A stretch of 64,000 nucleotides of DNA from Alkalihalobacterium sp048323755 (GCF_048323755.1 NZ_JBLWFS010000002.1:62001-126000); one strand, 5' to 3'; counted from the first letter of the stretch, positions 17,655-26,984 are shown. Notes: generated from the sequence alone by a model not told the origin. Program-made: numbers and translations.

Positions 17655-17683
17655 ATTATAATACAATAGATTGTATCGGTCAA
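17655..17683 (-). promoter_or_regulatory. Sigma-A promoter of rpsU-yqeY
   Basis: TTGACC (17683-17678), 17 bases, TATAAT (17660-17655) on the minus strand. It is placed about 60 bases before the rpsU start, in the short gap between the catabolic island and rpsU. Confidence 0.85.
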
Positions 17684-17688
17684 CCTTA

Positions 17689-18903
17689 TTATTCGATAAT
17701 AATTACTTCACCGTCTTCAACATAACCGATTGAAGGTAACCAATCGAACCCTTGACCATCCATTCCAGTTAAGTGCCAAACCATCTTGTCATCTGGAAGT
17801 GCTTTAATTCCTGCATCTAGACTTTCCATAATTGCATTTGCATCGTCTACAGTTCCTGCAGCTTTCATAGCTTCTACAAGGACATAAAGAGCTTGATAAT
17901 TAAAAGCACCTTCTGCAGTTGGAATACGGCCAAATTCAGCTTCATACTTACTTACAAAGTCAGAAGCTCCTCCAGCGTCACTATCAATGATCGGTAAAGC
18001 ACCGATTGCACCTTCTAACATTTCATAACCTTCAAGGACTGGTGCCATTTCTTCTAATTTCGCTTGGTCCATAACCATAAATCCACCTTCAAACCCTAAC
18101 TCACGAGCTTGTTTGATAATTAGGGCAGTAGGTTGAGAAGGACCACCAACAAATAAAACGTCTGGCTTTTGAGCAAGTGCGTTTGTAACAATAGTAAAGA
18201 AATCAGTATCTTTACTAAAATCAACTTCACCTTTAAATACTACTTCACCACCGTGAGCTTCCCAAACCGGAACCATTGCTTCTGTCCAGTCCTTACCATA
18301 TTGTGTAGCAGTAGGAAGTAATGCTAATTTATTACCAAATCGCTCTTGAGAATACTCCGTAAACACTTCAGGGTAAACCGTGTACGCAGGAGGAATTCGG
18401 AATGTCAAAGAGTTATCTTGCTCAAGGATCGATGGCTCACTTGTATAAGCTGCAATTAAGAATTCTTCTTGCTCATTAAATACTTGTGTAGCGAATACCC
18501 CGCCACTGTGTGGAACGAAAATAACTGGTGCATTATGTTCTTGAACAATACGACGTGCATTTGTACCGGATTCATTTGGTGCATACATATCATCTAAAGT
18601 AACTAAATTAATTTTATATGTTTGTCCGTTTATTTCAAAACCAGTTTCATTTATCTCTTCAGCTGCCATGCGTAATCCACTAACTGTGTTCTCACCATAG
18701 AATGCTGCTGGTCCACTTAATGGTCCAGTGTACCCGATAGAAATGATTTGTTCTTCATCACTGACTTCTACTTCAGGTACTTCTCCTTCATCATTGCTAT
18801 TGCTAGCAGGTTCCGATGTTGAGTTTGAATTACCGCACGCTGCAACTAACAACATTAATCCAAATAATAAGCAAGCTAAAATCCATTGTTTTCCTTTTTT
18901 CAT
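17689..18903 (-). CDS. Branched-chain-amino-acid-type ABC transporter substrate-binding lipoprotein
   Basis: The product is 404 aa from the ATG at 18903 (AAGGGGGA eight bases upstream). A lipoprotein signal with lipobox LVAAC places the lipidated cysteine at residue 23, followed by a Ser/Asn/Glu-rich linker and a periplasmic-binding-protein type I fold (ISIGYTGPLSGPAAFYGENTVSGLRMA). Such receptors deliver ligands to LivHM. It is the last gene of livHMGF and sits 124 bases after livF. Family members also bind amides, urea, aromatic acids and other carboxylates, and the acyl-CoA neighbours make a non-amino-acid ligand plausible (inference). Confidence 0.9.
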   Translation of the reverse strand: MKKGKQWILACLLFGLMLLVAACGNSNSTSEPASNSNDEGEVPEVEVSDEEQIISIGYTGPLSGPAAFYGENTVSGLRMAAEEINETGFEINGQTYKINLVTLDDMYAPNESGTNARRIVQEHNAPVIFVPHSGGVFATQVFNEQEEFLIAAYTSEPSILEQDNSLTFRIPPAYTVYPEVFTEYSQERFGNKLALLPTATQYGKDWTEAMVPVWEAHGGEVVFKGEVDFSKDTDFFTIVTNALAQKPDVLFVGGPSQPTALIIKQARELGFEGGFMVMDQAKLEEMAPVLEGYEMLEGAIGALPIIDSDAGGASDFVSKYEAEFGRIPTAEGAFNYQALYVLVEAMKAAGTVDDANAIMESLDAGIKALPDDKMVWHLTGMDGQGFDWLPSIGYVEDGEVIIIE

Positions 18904-19027
18904 CTCATAAATCCCCCTTAAATTATTGAAGTCTTTTAAATCCAAACAAAATAATTAAACATAACTCCCCTCAATTGCTTCACATCACCTCCTAAAATTT
19001 TCGTTGTTTACTTGGCACTGTAATCAG

Positions 19028-19735
19028 TTAAGCTCCAATATACGCTTTTCTAATTTCATCATTATTAAATAATTCTTCTTTTGAGCCACTCATAACGATC
19101 TTTCCACTTTCAATGACATACCCACGTGTGGAAATCGACAATGCTGCACTTGCATTTTGTTCTGCGAGTAAAACAGTGACACCGTTTTCATTAATTTGTT
19201 TAATAATTCCGAACATTTGCTCGACAATAAGTGGTGCAAGTCCAAGTGATGGTTCATCTAGCATTAACAATTTCGGTTTGGCCATCAACGCTCTCCCAAT
19301 GGCAACCATTTGTTGTTGCCCCCCACTTAATGAACCTGCGGGATCATCTTTCTTATCTCTTAAAATTGGAAATAAGTCATACACTTCTTCTAGTGATTTT
19401 TTCATCCCATCTTTGTCTTTTCGATGGACGAACCCGCCCATTTTCAAGTTTTCAAAGACTGACATTTGTGGGAACAACATTCTGCCTTCAGCACATTGAA
19501 CGACACCGCTGGCCACCATTTTGTCAGGAGATACCCCAATGACATTATTGCCGTTAAAGAGATATTCACCTTTTACTGGCTTTACAAGTCCGCTAATCGC
19601 TTTAAATAGTGTACTTTTCCCTGCCCCATTTGCTCCAAGCAAGACTACCAATTCACCTTGTTCTACATTTAATGTAATATCTCTTAACGCTTCAAATTTT
19701 CCGTAATTAACTGTTAAGTTGGTGAGCTTTAGCAT
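19028..19735 (-). CDS. ABC transporter ATP-binding protein, LivF type
   Basis: The product is 235 aa. It has Walker A GANGAGKST, signature LSGGQQQ and Walker B LLMLDEPSLGLAP, the last being the LivF-type form. The ATG at 19735 lies five bases after GGGGAG inside the end of the preceding ATPase gene (29-base overlap). It forms the ATPase pair with the adjacent LivG-type protein for uptake by the LivHM channel. Confidence 0.94.
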   Translation of the reverse strand: MLKLTNLTVNYGKFEALRDITLNVEQGELVVLLGANGAGKSTLFKAISGLVKPVKGEYLFNGNNVIGVSPDKMVASGVVQCAEGRMLFPQMSVFENLKMGGFVHRKDKDGMKKSLEEVYDLFPILRDKKDDPAGSLSGGQQQMVAIGRALMAKPKLLMLDEPSLGLAPLIVEQMFGIIKQINENGVTVLLAEQNASAALSISTRGYVIESGKIVMSGSKEELFNNDEIRKAYIGA

Positions 19736-20492
19736 CAATACTCCCCCCTAAATATGCTTCTATAACTAATTGATTGTTTCGAATTTCTTCTGGAGTACCT
19801 TCTGCAATCTTTTTACCATGGTTTAGAACTACCACTTTGTCTGCTAGAGACATGATCATTGGCATCTTGTGTTCAATTAAACAAACTGTAATCCCACGAT
19901 CGACCATTTTTTTCATCAACTCTGCTAGACCGTCCGTTTCATCTGGATTAACACCTGCTGCTGGTTCATCTAACAAAATCAACTCAGGATCGGTTGCTAA
20001 AGCTAACGCAAAAGCTACTCGCTTTTTTTCTTCTTGAGTAATAGATGCGATCGGATAATGGGCAAGGTGTGTAAGTCCTACAAACTCTAAGGACTCCATC
20101 GCCTTATCAAGACACTTTTGTTCTTCTAATTTCTCCCTTTTTGTTCGGAAAATCGCGTCAAACAAACCCGATTTCGTTCGTAAGCGATGACCAACAATAA
20201 CATTATCAATTACGGTTGATTGTTCAAATAAGTGTGTCGTTTGGAACGTTCTTCCTATTCCTAGCCGTGCCACTTTTTCGGCCGGAAGCGTTGTAATATC
20301 TTCACCTTTGTATGTGATTTTTCCTGATGTCGGTAAATGGAAGCCGCTAATTAAATTAAAGAACGTCGATTTACCAGCACCGTTAGGCCCAATAACAGCT
20401 GTTATTTTTCCTTTTTCGATATCTAAATCAACTTGGTTTACTGCTGTGAGTCCTCCAAATGATTTAGTTAGTTGCTCTATTTTTAATAGCAA
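19707..20492 (-). CDS. ABC transporter ATP-binding protein, LivG type, with atypical signature motif
   Basis: The product is 261 aa from a TTG at 20492 (GGAGGT nine bases upstream). Walker A GPNGAGKST and Walker B LILLDEPAAGVNPDE are intact. The C-loop is odd: where LivG proteins normally show L(A/S)YGQQR, this one has ASITQEEKKRV, without the usual S-G-G/Y-G-Q core. The rest of the protein is ordinary LivG, so it probably still works as half of an asymmetric ATPase pair with LivF. Confidence 0.92.
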   Translation of the reverse strand: MLLKIEQLTKSFGGLTAVNQVDLDIEKGKITAVIGPNGAGKSTFFNLISGFHLPTSGKITYKGEDITTLPAEKVARLGIGRTFQTTHLFEQSTVIDNVIVGHRLRTKSGLFDAIFRTKREKLEEQKCLDKAMESLEFVGLTHLAHYPIASITQEEKKRVAFALALATDPELILLDEPAAGVNPDETDGLAELMKKMVDRGITVCLIEHKMPMIMSLADKVVVLNHGKKIAEGTPEEIRNNQLVIEAYLGGSIDAKAHQLNS

Positions 20493-20506
20493 TGTTCTTG
20501 CACCTC

Positions 20507-21499
20507 CTATGCTGATTTTTGCTTAGTTGATTCAGTTTTAGTTTTTGTTCTATTTTTTTGTTGTCGCTTAAATTTCCACATTAGATATCCACCAACAATC
20601 CCACGCGGATAAAAAAGAATGAGTAGAACAACAATTGGTCCGAAAATAAGCATTCGATACTGCTCTAAGAATTGAAGCATTTGGGTTAAAACGACTACGA
20701 TGAAGGTTCCTAGAACCGGTCCGGTTAACGTTCCAATACCGCCAACTAGCAAGTACAGAAGAATTTCAAAAGCTACATGAATGTCAGAAACTTCTGGACC
20801 AATAAATCGAATATATGACGCATATAGAGCACCTGCTAATCCTGCAAAGGCTGCAGATATAACAAAAGCAATTAACTTGTTTTTCATAACTGAAATACCT
20901 AAGGTTTGAGCAAGCTCATCACTATTTCGGATCGCTACAAACGTTCTTCCAATTAACGATCTTACCATGCGTCTCATAAAGAAAATGGTTAAAACTAAGA
21001 AGAATAGAACTAAATAATATTGAGACTGCATAGAATTAAAAGTGATAGGTCCTAAATCAGGCGGATTGGGGATACCAATTAAACCTCTAACCCCGCCAGT
21101 AAATTCTGCCTTATAAATAATTAAGTAAATTAGGAACCCAACTGACATTGTATAGATCGCAAAGAAGTGTGACTTCGTTCGAAGTGCAACCAAACCAACT
21201 AAAAGTCCAATAGCTGAAGCTATAATAATAGCGAACACAAATGCTACCCAGAAATACATGTTTCCTTTAACAGTGAGAAGACCTAATGTATAGGCACCTA
21301 TTGCAAAGAACCCGGCATGTGCTAAAGATAGCTGGCCTATAAAACCAGTAATTGTGTTTAAACCGTAAACAGCTATTGACCAAATAAATACTAAGATCAT
21401 AACTTGAATGTAGTAGTTATTTTGAATAACTAGTGGAAACAAAATTGCGACTAGCAGCAAAAGGAGCAATGTATTTCTTTCATTAAAGAACGACTTCAT
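20507..21499 (-). CDS. Branched-chain-amino-acid-type ABC permease, LivM type
   Basis: The product is 330 aa with about nine to ten hydrophobic segments, the LivM motif GFIGQLSLAHAGFFAIGAYT near residues 51-70 and a basic C-terminal tail (KFKRQQKNRTKTK). It pairs with LivH in the membrane channel. The ATG at 21499 shares its A with the livH stop (TAATG). Immediately downstream is the LivG gene. Confidence 0.94.
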   Translation of the reverse strand: MKSFFNERNTLLLLLLVAILFPLVIQNNYYIQVMILVFIWSIAVYGLNTITGFIGQLSLAHAGFFAIGAYTLGLLTVKGNMYFWVAFVFAIIIASAIGLLVGLVALRTKSHFFAIYTMSVGFLIYLIIYKAEFTGGVRGLIGIPNPPDLGPITFNSMQSQYYLVLFFLVLTIFFMRRMVRSLIGRTFVAIRNSDELAQTLGISVMKNKLIAFVISAAFAGLAGALYASYIRFIGPEVSDIHVAFEILLYLLVGGIGTLTGPVLGTFIVVVLTQMLQFLEQYRMLIFGPIVVLLILFYPRGIVGGYLMWKFKRQQKNRTKTKTESTKQKSA

Positions 21500-22362
21500 T
21501 AATGAACCCCCTTTGCAAAAATACCTGTAGGCTTAATTGTTAGAATGATAACTAGTAATACAAAAGCGATAATGTCTTTATAATCAGCAGAAATGTAAGT
21601 TGCCCCCAAGCTCTCAGCAATGCCTAGTATGTATCCACCAAGTATTGCTCCTGGTATACTACCCATCCCCCCGATAATGATAATAACAAAAGCCTTCATA
21701 ATTACTAAGTTCCCCATACTTGGAAATACAAGATTTATTGGGGCTGCTAACGATGCAGCAATTGCGGCGAAAGCACCTGCAATAGCAAACGTGAGCATCG
21801 CGACTTTATTCGCATTTATTCCTACTAAGAACGCACCATCACGATTTTGTGACATCGCTACAATGGCAGCCCCAGTCATAGTACGAGTTAAGAATAGATG
21901 TAATAAGATCATCAGCACTACTGCTGCAATAATAATAAGTACCCTTTGGAATGTAACTGTTAGACCAAATAAACTGATAGTATCACCATAAGGAGTAAAC
22001 ATTCTTTGATATTCTGTCCCCCATAAATATTGAGCAAATGACTCAAGGAAGAAAAGTATACCAATGGCTGCGATCATTAATGATAATGGGTCAGCAGTCC
22101 CCAGCTTACTAAAGACCAAACGCTCAGTTAAGATCGATAATAATGCAATTACTAGAGCGGATATTGCAATTGCCACCCAATAATGAACCCCGAGTGCCGT
22201 CATTACTGTTAATGTCACATAAGCCCCTACCATGTAAAAGGCCCCATGTGCAAAGTTTGGAACGTGTAGAATACCAAAAACTAGTGTTAACCCTAGAGCC
22301 ACAAGACTGTAAACGCTTCCAGTTGTGAGTCCATTTAATAGTTGTTGAAAAAATAATTCCAA
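21499..22362 (-). CDS. Branched-chain-amino-acid-type ABC permease, LivH type
   Basis: The product is 287 aa, about eight membrane helices, beginning MELFFQQLLNGLTTGSVYSLVALGLTLVFGI with the typical VPNFAHGAFYMVGAY motif. The start is a TTG at 22362, nine bases after GGGGG. It is the first gene of the importer operon; its upstream region carries a promoter and two TetR-type palindromes. Confidence 0.94.
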   Translation of the reverse strand: MELFFQQLLNGLTTGSVYSLVALGLTLVFGILHVPNFAHGAFYMVGAYVTLTVMTALGVHYWVAIAISALVIALLSILTERLVFSKLGTADPLSLMIAAIGILFFLESFAQYLWGTEYQRMFTPYGDTISLFGLTVTFQRVLIIIAAVVLMILLHLFLTRTMTGAAIVAMSQNRDGAFLVGINANKVAMLTFAIAGAFAAIAASLAAPINLVFPSMGNLVIMKAFVIIIIGGMGSIPGAILGGYILGIAESLGATYISADYKDIIAFVLLVIILTIKPTGIFAKGVH

Positions 22363-22391
22363 CTTGGTCTACCCCCTTTTAATATATTTTC

Positions 22392-22449
22392 TATATACCA
22401 ACCGGTTAGTATATAAGAAAACTAATAATACTTACCGGTTAGTATTATT
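22392..22449. promoter_or_regulatory. Two palindromic operators before livH
   Basis: Site A (22392-22415) and site B (22424-22449) are near-perfect palindromes centred on ACCGGT, with cores ATACTAACCGGTTGGTATA and AATACTAACCGGTAAGTATT on the minus strand. The centres are about 33 bp apart. The same motif recurs before the hydroxyacyl-CoA dehydrogenase gene and before the ACAD11-like gene, so it is very likely the operator of the TetR regulator at 31108-31674. Confidence 0.85.
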
Positions 22450-22455
22450 GAGTTA

Positions 22456-22485
22456 ATTATACTAAATCTTTTGAAAATTTGTAAA
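22456..22485 (-). promoter_or_regulatory. Sigma-A promoter of livHMGF
   Basis: TTTACA (22485-22480), 18 bases, TATAAT (22461-22456); shifting the -35 by one gives TTACAA with 17. Operator site B begins ten bases below the -10, over the expected start point, so a bound repressor would block initiation. Confidence 0.75.
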
Positions 22486-22494
22486 CTAGTATTT

Positions 22495-22538
22495 TAAAAA
22501 GAAGAGATTAGACGACAAAACTTGTTCTAATCCCTTCT
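22495..22538 (-). terminator. Terminator after the MDR oxidoreductase gene
   Basis: Arms of 13 bp (22526-22538 and 22500-22512, one mismatch) with Ts on the minus-strand 3' side. It closes the long acyl-CoA operon before the livH promoter. Confidence 0.8.
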
Positions 22539-22618
22539 CATACGACAGATTCACTGTATTTTTTATGACAATTTACTACAATTTAAAACAGGACTTTACT
22601 GCATTTTTCTTCCAATTC

Positions 22619-23602
22619 CTACGGTACTAATATAAGTTTCCCGCTCGTTTGTCTACCCTGCATTAGCTCATGTACTTTTGCTGCTTGATCTAAAGGATAT
22701 GTGCCACCAATTTGCAGTTTCAATTGACCACTTTGAACGTATTGTAACAATTCGACTAGACTTTGCTTATACAGTTCTGGTTTTCGCATCATTTGTGGCA
22801 AGAAAAAGCCAATAACCGACTGATTTTTTGCCATTAAAGAAGAAGGGTAGAGTTTACTTTGCTGACCACTAGCCACTCCGTAAACAACTATTCTACCAAA
22901 CGGTGCCAGGCACGCAAGAGTCTTGTAGAAAATGTCTCCACCGGCCATTTCAAGTGCTACATCGACACCATTACCGTCTGTATGTTCAAGAACTTTCTGT
23001 TCCCAGCCTTCTTCTGTGTAATTAATTAACACATCGGCACCAAGGTCTTTGGCTAGAGCTAGTTTCTCATCATTACTCGCAGTAGCAATTACCTTTCCAG
23101 CTCCCATTAGTTTAGCTAACTGTACGGCAATCGTCCCTACTCCTCCAGCAGCAGCATGGACTAATACGGTTTCTCCTTCTTCTAGGCGTCCCATCGATTT
23201 AATGATGTGGTAGGCACTTAGGCCTTGAAGTGGTAATGCAACCGCTAGATTAAAATCAACACCATCAGGAATTGGAATTAACCCACGCTCATCAGCAATC
23301 GTATATTCAGCGTATCCTGTTGATTTTTTTGTCCCTAATAGAGTTACGACTGACATTCCTACTTTTACATTCTTAACTTCATCTCCAACCTCAGTAATCA
23401 CTCCAGCTACTTCAGCACCTGGAACATAAGGTAAAGGAGTTGGAACAACATACTGCCCTTCTCTTCTAGCTGTATCTGCATAATTGACACCAATCGCTTT
23501 AATTTCGATTAATACTTCTTTTCCTACAGGTTTTGGTTTTTCTAGATCTACCATTTCTAATACTTCTGGACCACCATATTTGCTAAATTGAATTGCTCTC
23601 AT
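22619..23602 (-). CDS. Zinc-independent MDR oxidoreductase (quinone oxidoreductase / enoyl reductase-like)
   Basis: The product is 327 aa. It starts MRAIQFSKYGGPEVLEMVD, has the NADP-binding glycine motif AAAGGVGTIAVQLAK near 150-165, and lacks the zinc ligands of alcohol dehydrogenases. This points to the NADPH:quinone reductase / crotonyl reductase branch of the medium-chain family, which reduces activated double bonds. It is the last gene of the island's long operon. Whether it reduces an enoyl-CoA intermediate or a free enone is unknown. Confidence 0.88.
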   Translation of the reverse strand: MRAIQFSKYGGPEVLEMVDLEKPKPVGKEVLIEIKAIGVNYADTARREGQYVVPTPLPYVPGAEVAGVITEVGDEVKNVKVGMSVVTLLGTKKSTGYAEYTIADERGLIPIPDGVDFNLAVALPLQGLSAYHIIKSMGRLEEGETVLVHAAAGGVGTIAVQLAKLMGAGKVIATASNDEKLALAKDLGADVLINYTEEGWEQKVLEHTDGNGVDVALEMAGGDIFYKTLACLAPFGRIVVYGVASGQQSKLYPSSLMAKNQSVIGFFLPQMMRKPELYKQSLVELLQYVQSGQLKLQIGGTYPLDQAAKVHELMQGRQTSGKLILVP

Positions 23603-23628
23603 TATTTACACGCTCCTACTTTTTCTAG

Positions 23629-24408
23629 TTATTTTCCTGTAAATTTTGCTTTTCTTTTTTCTACAAATGCTTGAACGCCCTCTAAATGATCTTCGGTTGT
23701 AACCATTAATGTTTGGGTGATTTGCTCACGTTTTAATACATCTTCTAATGTCATATTTACTGATTCATCAACAATCTTCTTCATTAATCCAATAGCTCTT
23801 GTCGGTCCGTTGGCTAATTGTTTTGCAAATACTCCGACTGTACTCTCTAATTCTTCTACTGGGACAATTTCATTTACTAGACCCCATTCTTTTGCTTTTG
23901 CTGCTTCTAATGGTTTTGCACTAAATAGTAATTCCTTTGCTCGATAAGGTCCAAGAACTTTTGGCAGGAAGAATAAACCTCCACCGTCTGAAATGAGCCC
24001 TACTTGTGCAAAGCTAAGTACGAATTTACTATCATCAGCGGCTAATAATAAATCACAAGCTAACGCTAAATTAAATCCAGCTCCAGCGGCAAAACCATGG
24101 ACTGCGGCCACGACAGGTTTTTCTAACGATTTAATTTCCAGGATCAGTTCATTCAGCTTTCCAATGTGTTCATAAACTTGAGCACCAGAAGCCTTTCCCA
24201 TCGTTTTCACATCACCACCAGAACTAAATGCACGTCCTGCCCCGTTAATAACGATAACTTTCACATCTTGGTTTTCCTTCGCTTCTTTAATAGAATTCAT
24301 TAATCCTGTAATCATCTCTGGACTAAACGCATTCAGCGCTTCAGGTCGATTTAAAGTAAGTCTCATTACACCTGCTTCAATATGAGTTAATAAATGTTGG
24401 TTTTCCAT
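23629..24408 (-). CDS. Enoyl-CoA hydratase/isomerase family protein, PaaG-like active site
   Basis: The product is 259 aa with a crotonase fold and oxyanion-hole segments SSGGDVKTM and GFAAGAGFN. Both catalytic glutamates of classical hydratases are missing: N113 stands where the first is expected and A134/Q135 at the second. D141 in GLISDGGG matches the catalytic aspartate position of PaaG-type isomerases. I therefore expect an isomerase (2,3 to 3,4 double-bond shift or similar) rather than a hydratase. The ATG at 24408 follows AAGGAGGAAAACAA. Confidence 0.88.
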   Translation of the reverse strand: MENQHLLTHIEAGVMRLTLNRPEALNAFSPEMITGLMNSIKEAKENQDVKVIVINGAGRAFSSGGDVKTMGKASGAQVYEHIGKLNELILEIKSLEKPVVAAVHGFAAGAGFNLALACDLLLAADDSKFVLSFAQVGLISDGGGLFFLPKVLGPYRAKELLFSAKPLEAAKAKEWGLVNEIVPVEELESTVGVFAKQLANGPTRAIGLMKKIVDESVNMTLEDVLKREQITQTLMVTTEDHLEGVQAFVEKRKAKFTGK

Positions 24409-24422
24409 TTGTTTTCCTCCTT

Positions 24423-25187
24423 TTATTTAATAAGCCAGCCACCGTCAACTAATACATCAGAACCCGTCATATAACTTGCTTCACTTGAAGCGACAAACGT
24501 AATTACATTTGCAATTTCCTCAGCATTCCCAACTCTCTTCAATGCTGTATTTCGCTTTATGGCAGCTGTAAATTGCTCATTCTCTAAGCCTTTTTCAGTT
24601 AAGGGGGTTTCTATAAAACCAGGTGAAACTGAATTGACTCGAATATGATGTGGGGCTAATTCATTTGCAAGCGCTCTCGTAAAATTAATCACTCCTGCTT
24701 TTGCTGCACTATAATGAGGAATTTTAGCCCCTGCTTTATAGCCTGATAATGAAGCTACATTTACAATCGACCCTTGTTGTACGTTAGAGTCGATCATAAC
24801 CTTACCTAGTTGCTTTGATACGAGAAAAACACTCTTTAAATTCGTATCTTGTGTCCGCTCCCATTCTTCTACATCCATTTCTAAAATGGAAGAAGATCCT
24901 GAACCACCTGCATTATTAACTACAACGTCAAGACGACCAAACGTATCTTGAACAAATTGTGCTAGTTTAAAAACATCTTCTTCTTTTGTCACATCAGTTG
25001 GAAAAGGAATAGCAGATCCTTCTCCAAACGATGCTGTAATTTCTTTTACTACATCGTTTAATTTCGATTCTGTTCGTCCAACAAGAACCACCTTGGCTCC
25101 TTCTTTTGCAAAACGAACAGCCGTTTCTTTTCCTATCCCACTGCCTGCACCTGTAACAACGCAAACTTGCCCATCAAATCGTGACAT
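24423..25187 (-). CDS. Short-chain dehydrogenase/reductase
   Basis: The product is 254 aa with the classical SDR cofactor motif TGAGSGIG near 12-19, NNAG, and the Ser-Tyr-Lys set (NVASLSGY...HYSAAKAG). The R after the second strand (VGRTESK) suggests NADP(H). It oxidises or reduces a hydroxyl/keto group, perhaps of an acyl-CoA, given the neighbours. It is one of three SDRs in the island; the substrate is not readable. Confidence 0.9.
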   Translation of the reverse strand: MSRFDGQVCVVTGAGSGIGKETAVRFAKEGAKVVLVGRTESKLNDVVKEITASFGEGSAIPFPTDVTKEEDVFKLAQFVQDTFGRLDVVVNNAGGSGSSSILEMDVEEWERTQDTNLKSVFLVSKQLGKVMIDSNVQQGSIVNVASLSGYKAGAKIPHYSAAKAGVINFTRALANELAPHHIRVNSVSPGFIETPLTEKGLENEQFTAAIKRNTALKRVGNAEEIANVITFVASSEASYMTGSDVLVDGGWLIK

Positions 25188-25205
25188 CTTATCTCCTCCA
25201 AATAC

Positions 25206-26981
25206 TTAACAGGTATACTGACCGCTTTCATTGACATACGACGCAATTTCTCGGAATCTAGCTACTCGATTTTCCATGCGGTAAGAACATAGTTGGTTCG
25301 TAATTAATGAAAGAAGACCGTCGCTTTCGGTTGAAGCTTCTAAGCCACCGATAAATTCTCTTGCTAACGTTTGAACTTTTAATAACGCCTCTTCTGTGAC
25401 TAATTTTGCTAGTTGTTCTTTCAATCTCTCTTTGTCAGCACCATTTTTCTCTATCGCTTTCTGCGATCGTAACACTGCCGACTCTGCAGCAAATAATTCA
25501 ATTCCAATATCAGCTAACTTCATTACTAACTCTTGTTGATCATCTAACTTAGCCCCAAACTTCTGATAAGCAAGCCCAGCTAAGGCTAAATACGTATCGC
25601 GAATAGAATGGACCGCTTGACGTTCGGCTAAGAGCTCACCACTTTTAATCGTCGCAGCACCTGTCTTTAGTCTTTCTATTGCATCATTAACAGCTTCTAA
25701 AGCTGGCAATTCACCTTTTGCTGCTTTCTTAAAGAAAATTCCTGGGACAAGTAAACGGTTAATTTCATTCGTTCCCTCAAAAATTCGGTTAATCCGAGAG
25801 TCACGATACGCCTGTTCAATTCGATATTCTTTAATGAAGCCTGCTCCACCATGAAGTTGTAGTGACTCATCAGCAACATAATCTAATGTTTCAGACCCAT
25901 ACACTTTACAAATGGCACATTCTAAGGCAAACTCCATTAACCGCTCGGAAACAAGTCGTTTATCTTCTGTATCGTAAACGCCGCCTAATGCACTTTCTAA
26001 TAAGTCAGCTGTTCGATACTGCAATGTCTCAGCTGCATAGATACGAGCAGCCATTTTAGCTACCTTTTCTTTAGTTGCTCCAAATTCTGCAATTCTTTTC
26101 CCAAATTGCTTTCTCTCATTTGTATGAGTAATCCCTAATGCCAAGGCTGATTTTGCCCCACCCATACAAGCTGAACCTAAGTTAAAACGGCCTAAATTTA
26201 ATACATTTAATGCAATGACATGTCCTTTGCCAATTTCTCCAAGTACGTTTTCAACTGGTACAAGACAATCTTCAAAAATAACAGAACGAGTAGATGATCC
26301 TTTAATTCCCATTTTCTTTTCTTCTGGTCCTAAAGATAGTCCAGGATAATCTTTTTCTACAATAAAAGCAGTAAATTTATCTCCATCGACTTTCGCATAA
26401 ACGATAAACGTTTGAGAGAATACTGCATTTGTAATATAGAGCTTCGTACCGTTTAGAACATAATGAGTTCCCTCTTCATTTAATGTTGCAGTTGTTTTAG
26501 CAGCTAAAGCGTCTGATCCTGAAGAAGGCTCTGTTAAACAGTACGCCCCTAAATATTCACCTGAAGCCATTTTAGGTAAGTATTTCTCTTTTTGCTCCTT
26601 CGTCCCGAAGTACGTAATTGGCAAAGTAGCAATACACGTATGATTGGAATGAGCGACTCCATAACCTCCTGATTTGCCGACGATTTCACCGACAAGACCT
26701 TTACTGACTTTATCAAGTCCTAATCCACCATAAGCTTCAGGAATACTATGCGCCAGAAGACCCAAATCACCTGCTTGTTGAAGAAGAGAAACAATTTTTT
26801 CAATATCTTGATTTTCAATTGCTTCATTATGAGGTTCTACTTCTTTATCAATGAACTGTCTCGCTGTTTGACCAATCATTTTCTGTTCATCAGTAAAGTC
26901 TTCTGGTGTAAATAAGTCATCTGCTTCTAATGATGAGATAAGGAAGCTTCCACCTATTGCTTTCATTTGTGTCTCTCCCAT
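25206..26981 (-). CDS. Acyl-CoA dehydrogenase, FadE-like long form
   Basis: The product is 591 aa from the ATG at 26981 (GGAGGAATAACC upstream). The first ~400 residues are the usual ACAD core: CLTEPSSGSDA, KLYITNA, and the catalytic glutamate in RIFEGTNEINR. About 170 extra C-terminal helical residues resemble the extension of VLCAD/ACAD9 and B. subtilis FadE. It makes 2-enoyl-CoA from acyl-CoA with FAD. It is distinct from the second, 401-aa dehydrogenase of the island, which is ACAD11-like. Confidence 0.93.
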   Translation of the reverse strand: MGETQMKAIGGSFLISSLEADDLFTPEDFTDEQKMIGQTARQFIDKEVEPHNEAIENQDIEKIVSLLQQAGDLGLLAHSIPEAYGGLGLDKVSKGLVGEIVGKSGGYGVAHSNHTCIATLPITYFGTKEQKEKYLPKMASGEYLGAYCLTEPSSGSDALAAKTTATLNEEGTHYVLNGTKLYITNAVFSQTFIVYAKVDGDKFTAFIVEKDYPGLSLGPEEKKMGIKGSSTRSVIFEDCLVPVENVLGEIGKGHVIALNVLNLGRFNLGSACMGGAKSALALGITHTNERKQFGKRIAEFGATKEKVAKMAARIYAAETLQYRTADLLESALGGVYDTEDKRLVSERLMEFALECAICKVYGSETLDYVADESLQLHGGAGFIKEYRIEQAYRDSRINRIFEGTNEINRLLVPGIFFKKAAKGELPALEAVNDAIERLKTGAATIKSGELLAERQAVHSIRDTYLALAGLAYQKFGAKLDDQQELVMKLADIGIELFAAESAVLRSQKAIEKNGADKERLKEQLAKLVTEEALLKVQTLAREFIGGLEASTESDGLLSLITNQLCSYRMENRVARFREIASYVNESGQYTC

Positions 26982-26984
26982 TGG

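Noticed and set aside
25697..25879. 60-codon minus-strand frame within the long acyl-CoA dehydrogenase gene
   Set aside because: It is in another frame of a fully supported gene with catalytic motif in place; a shadow only.
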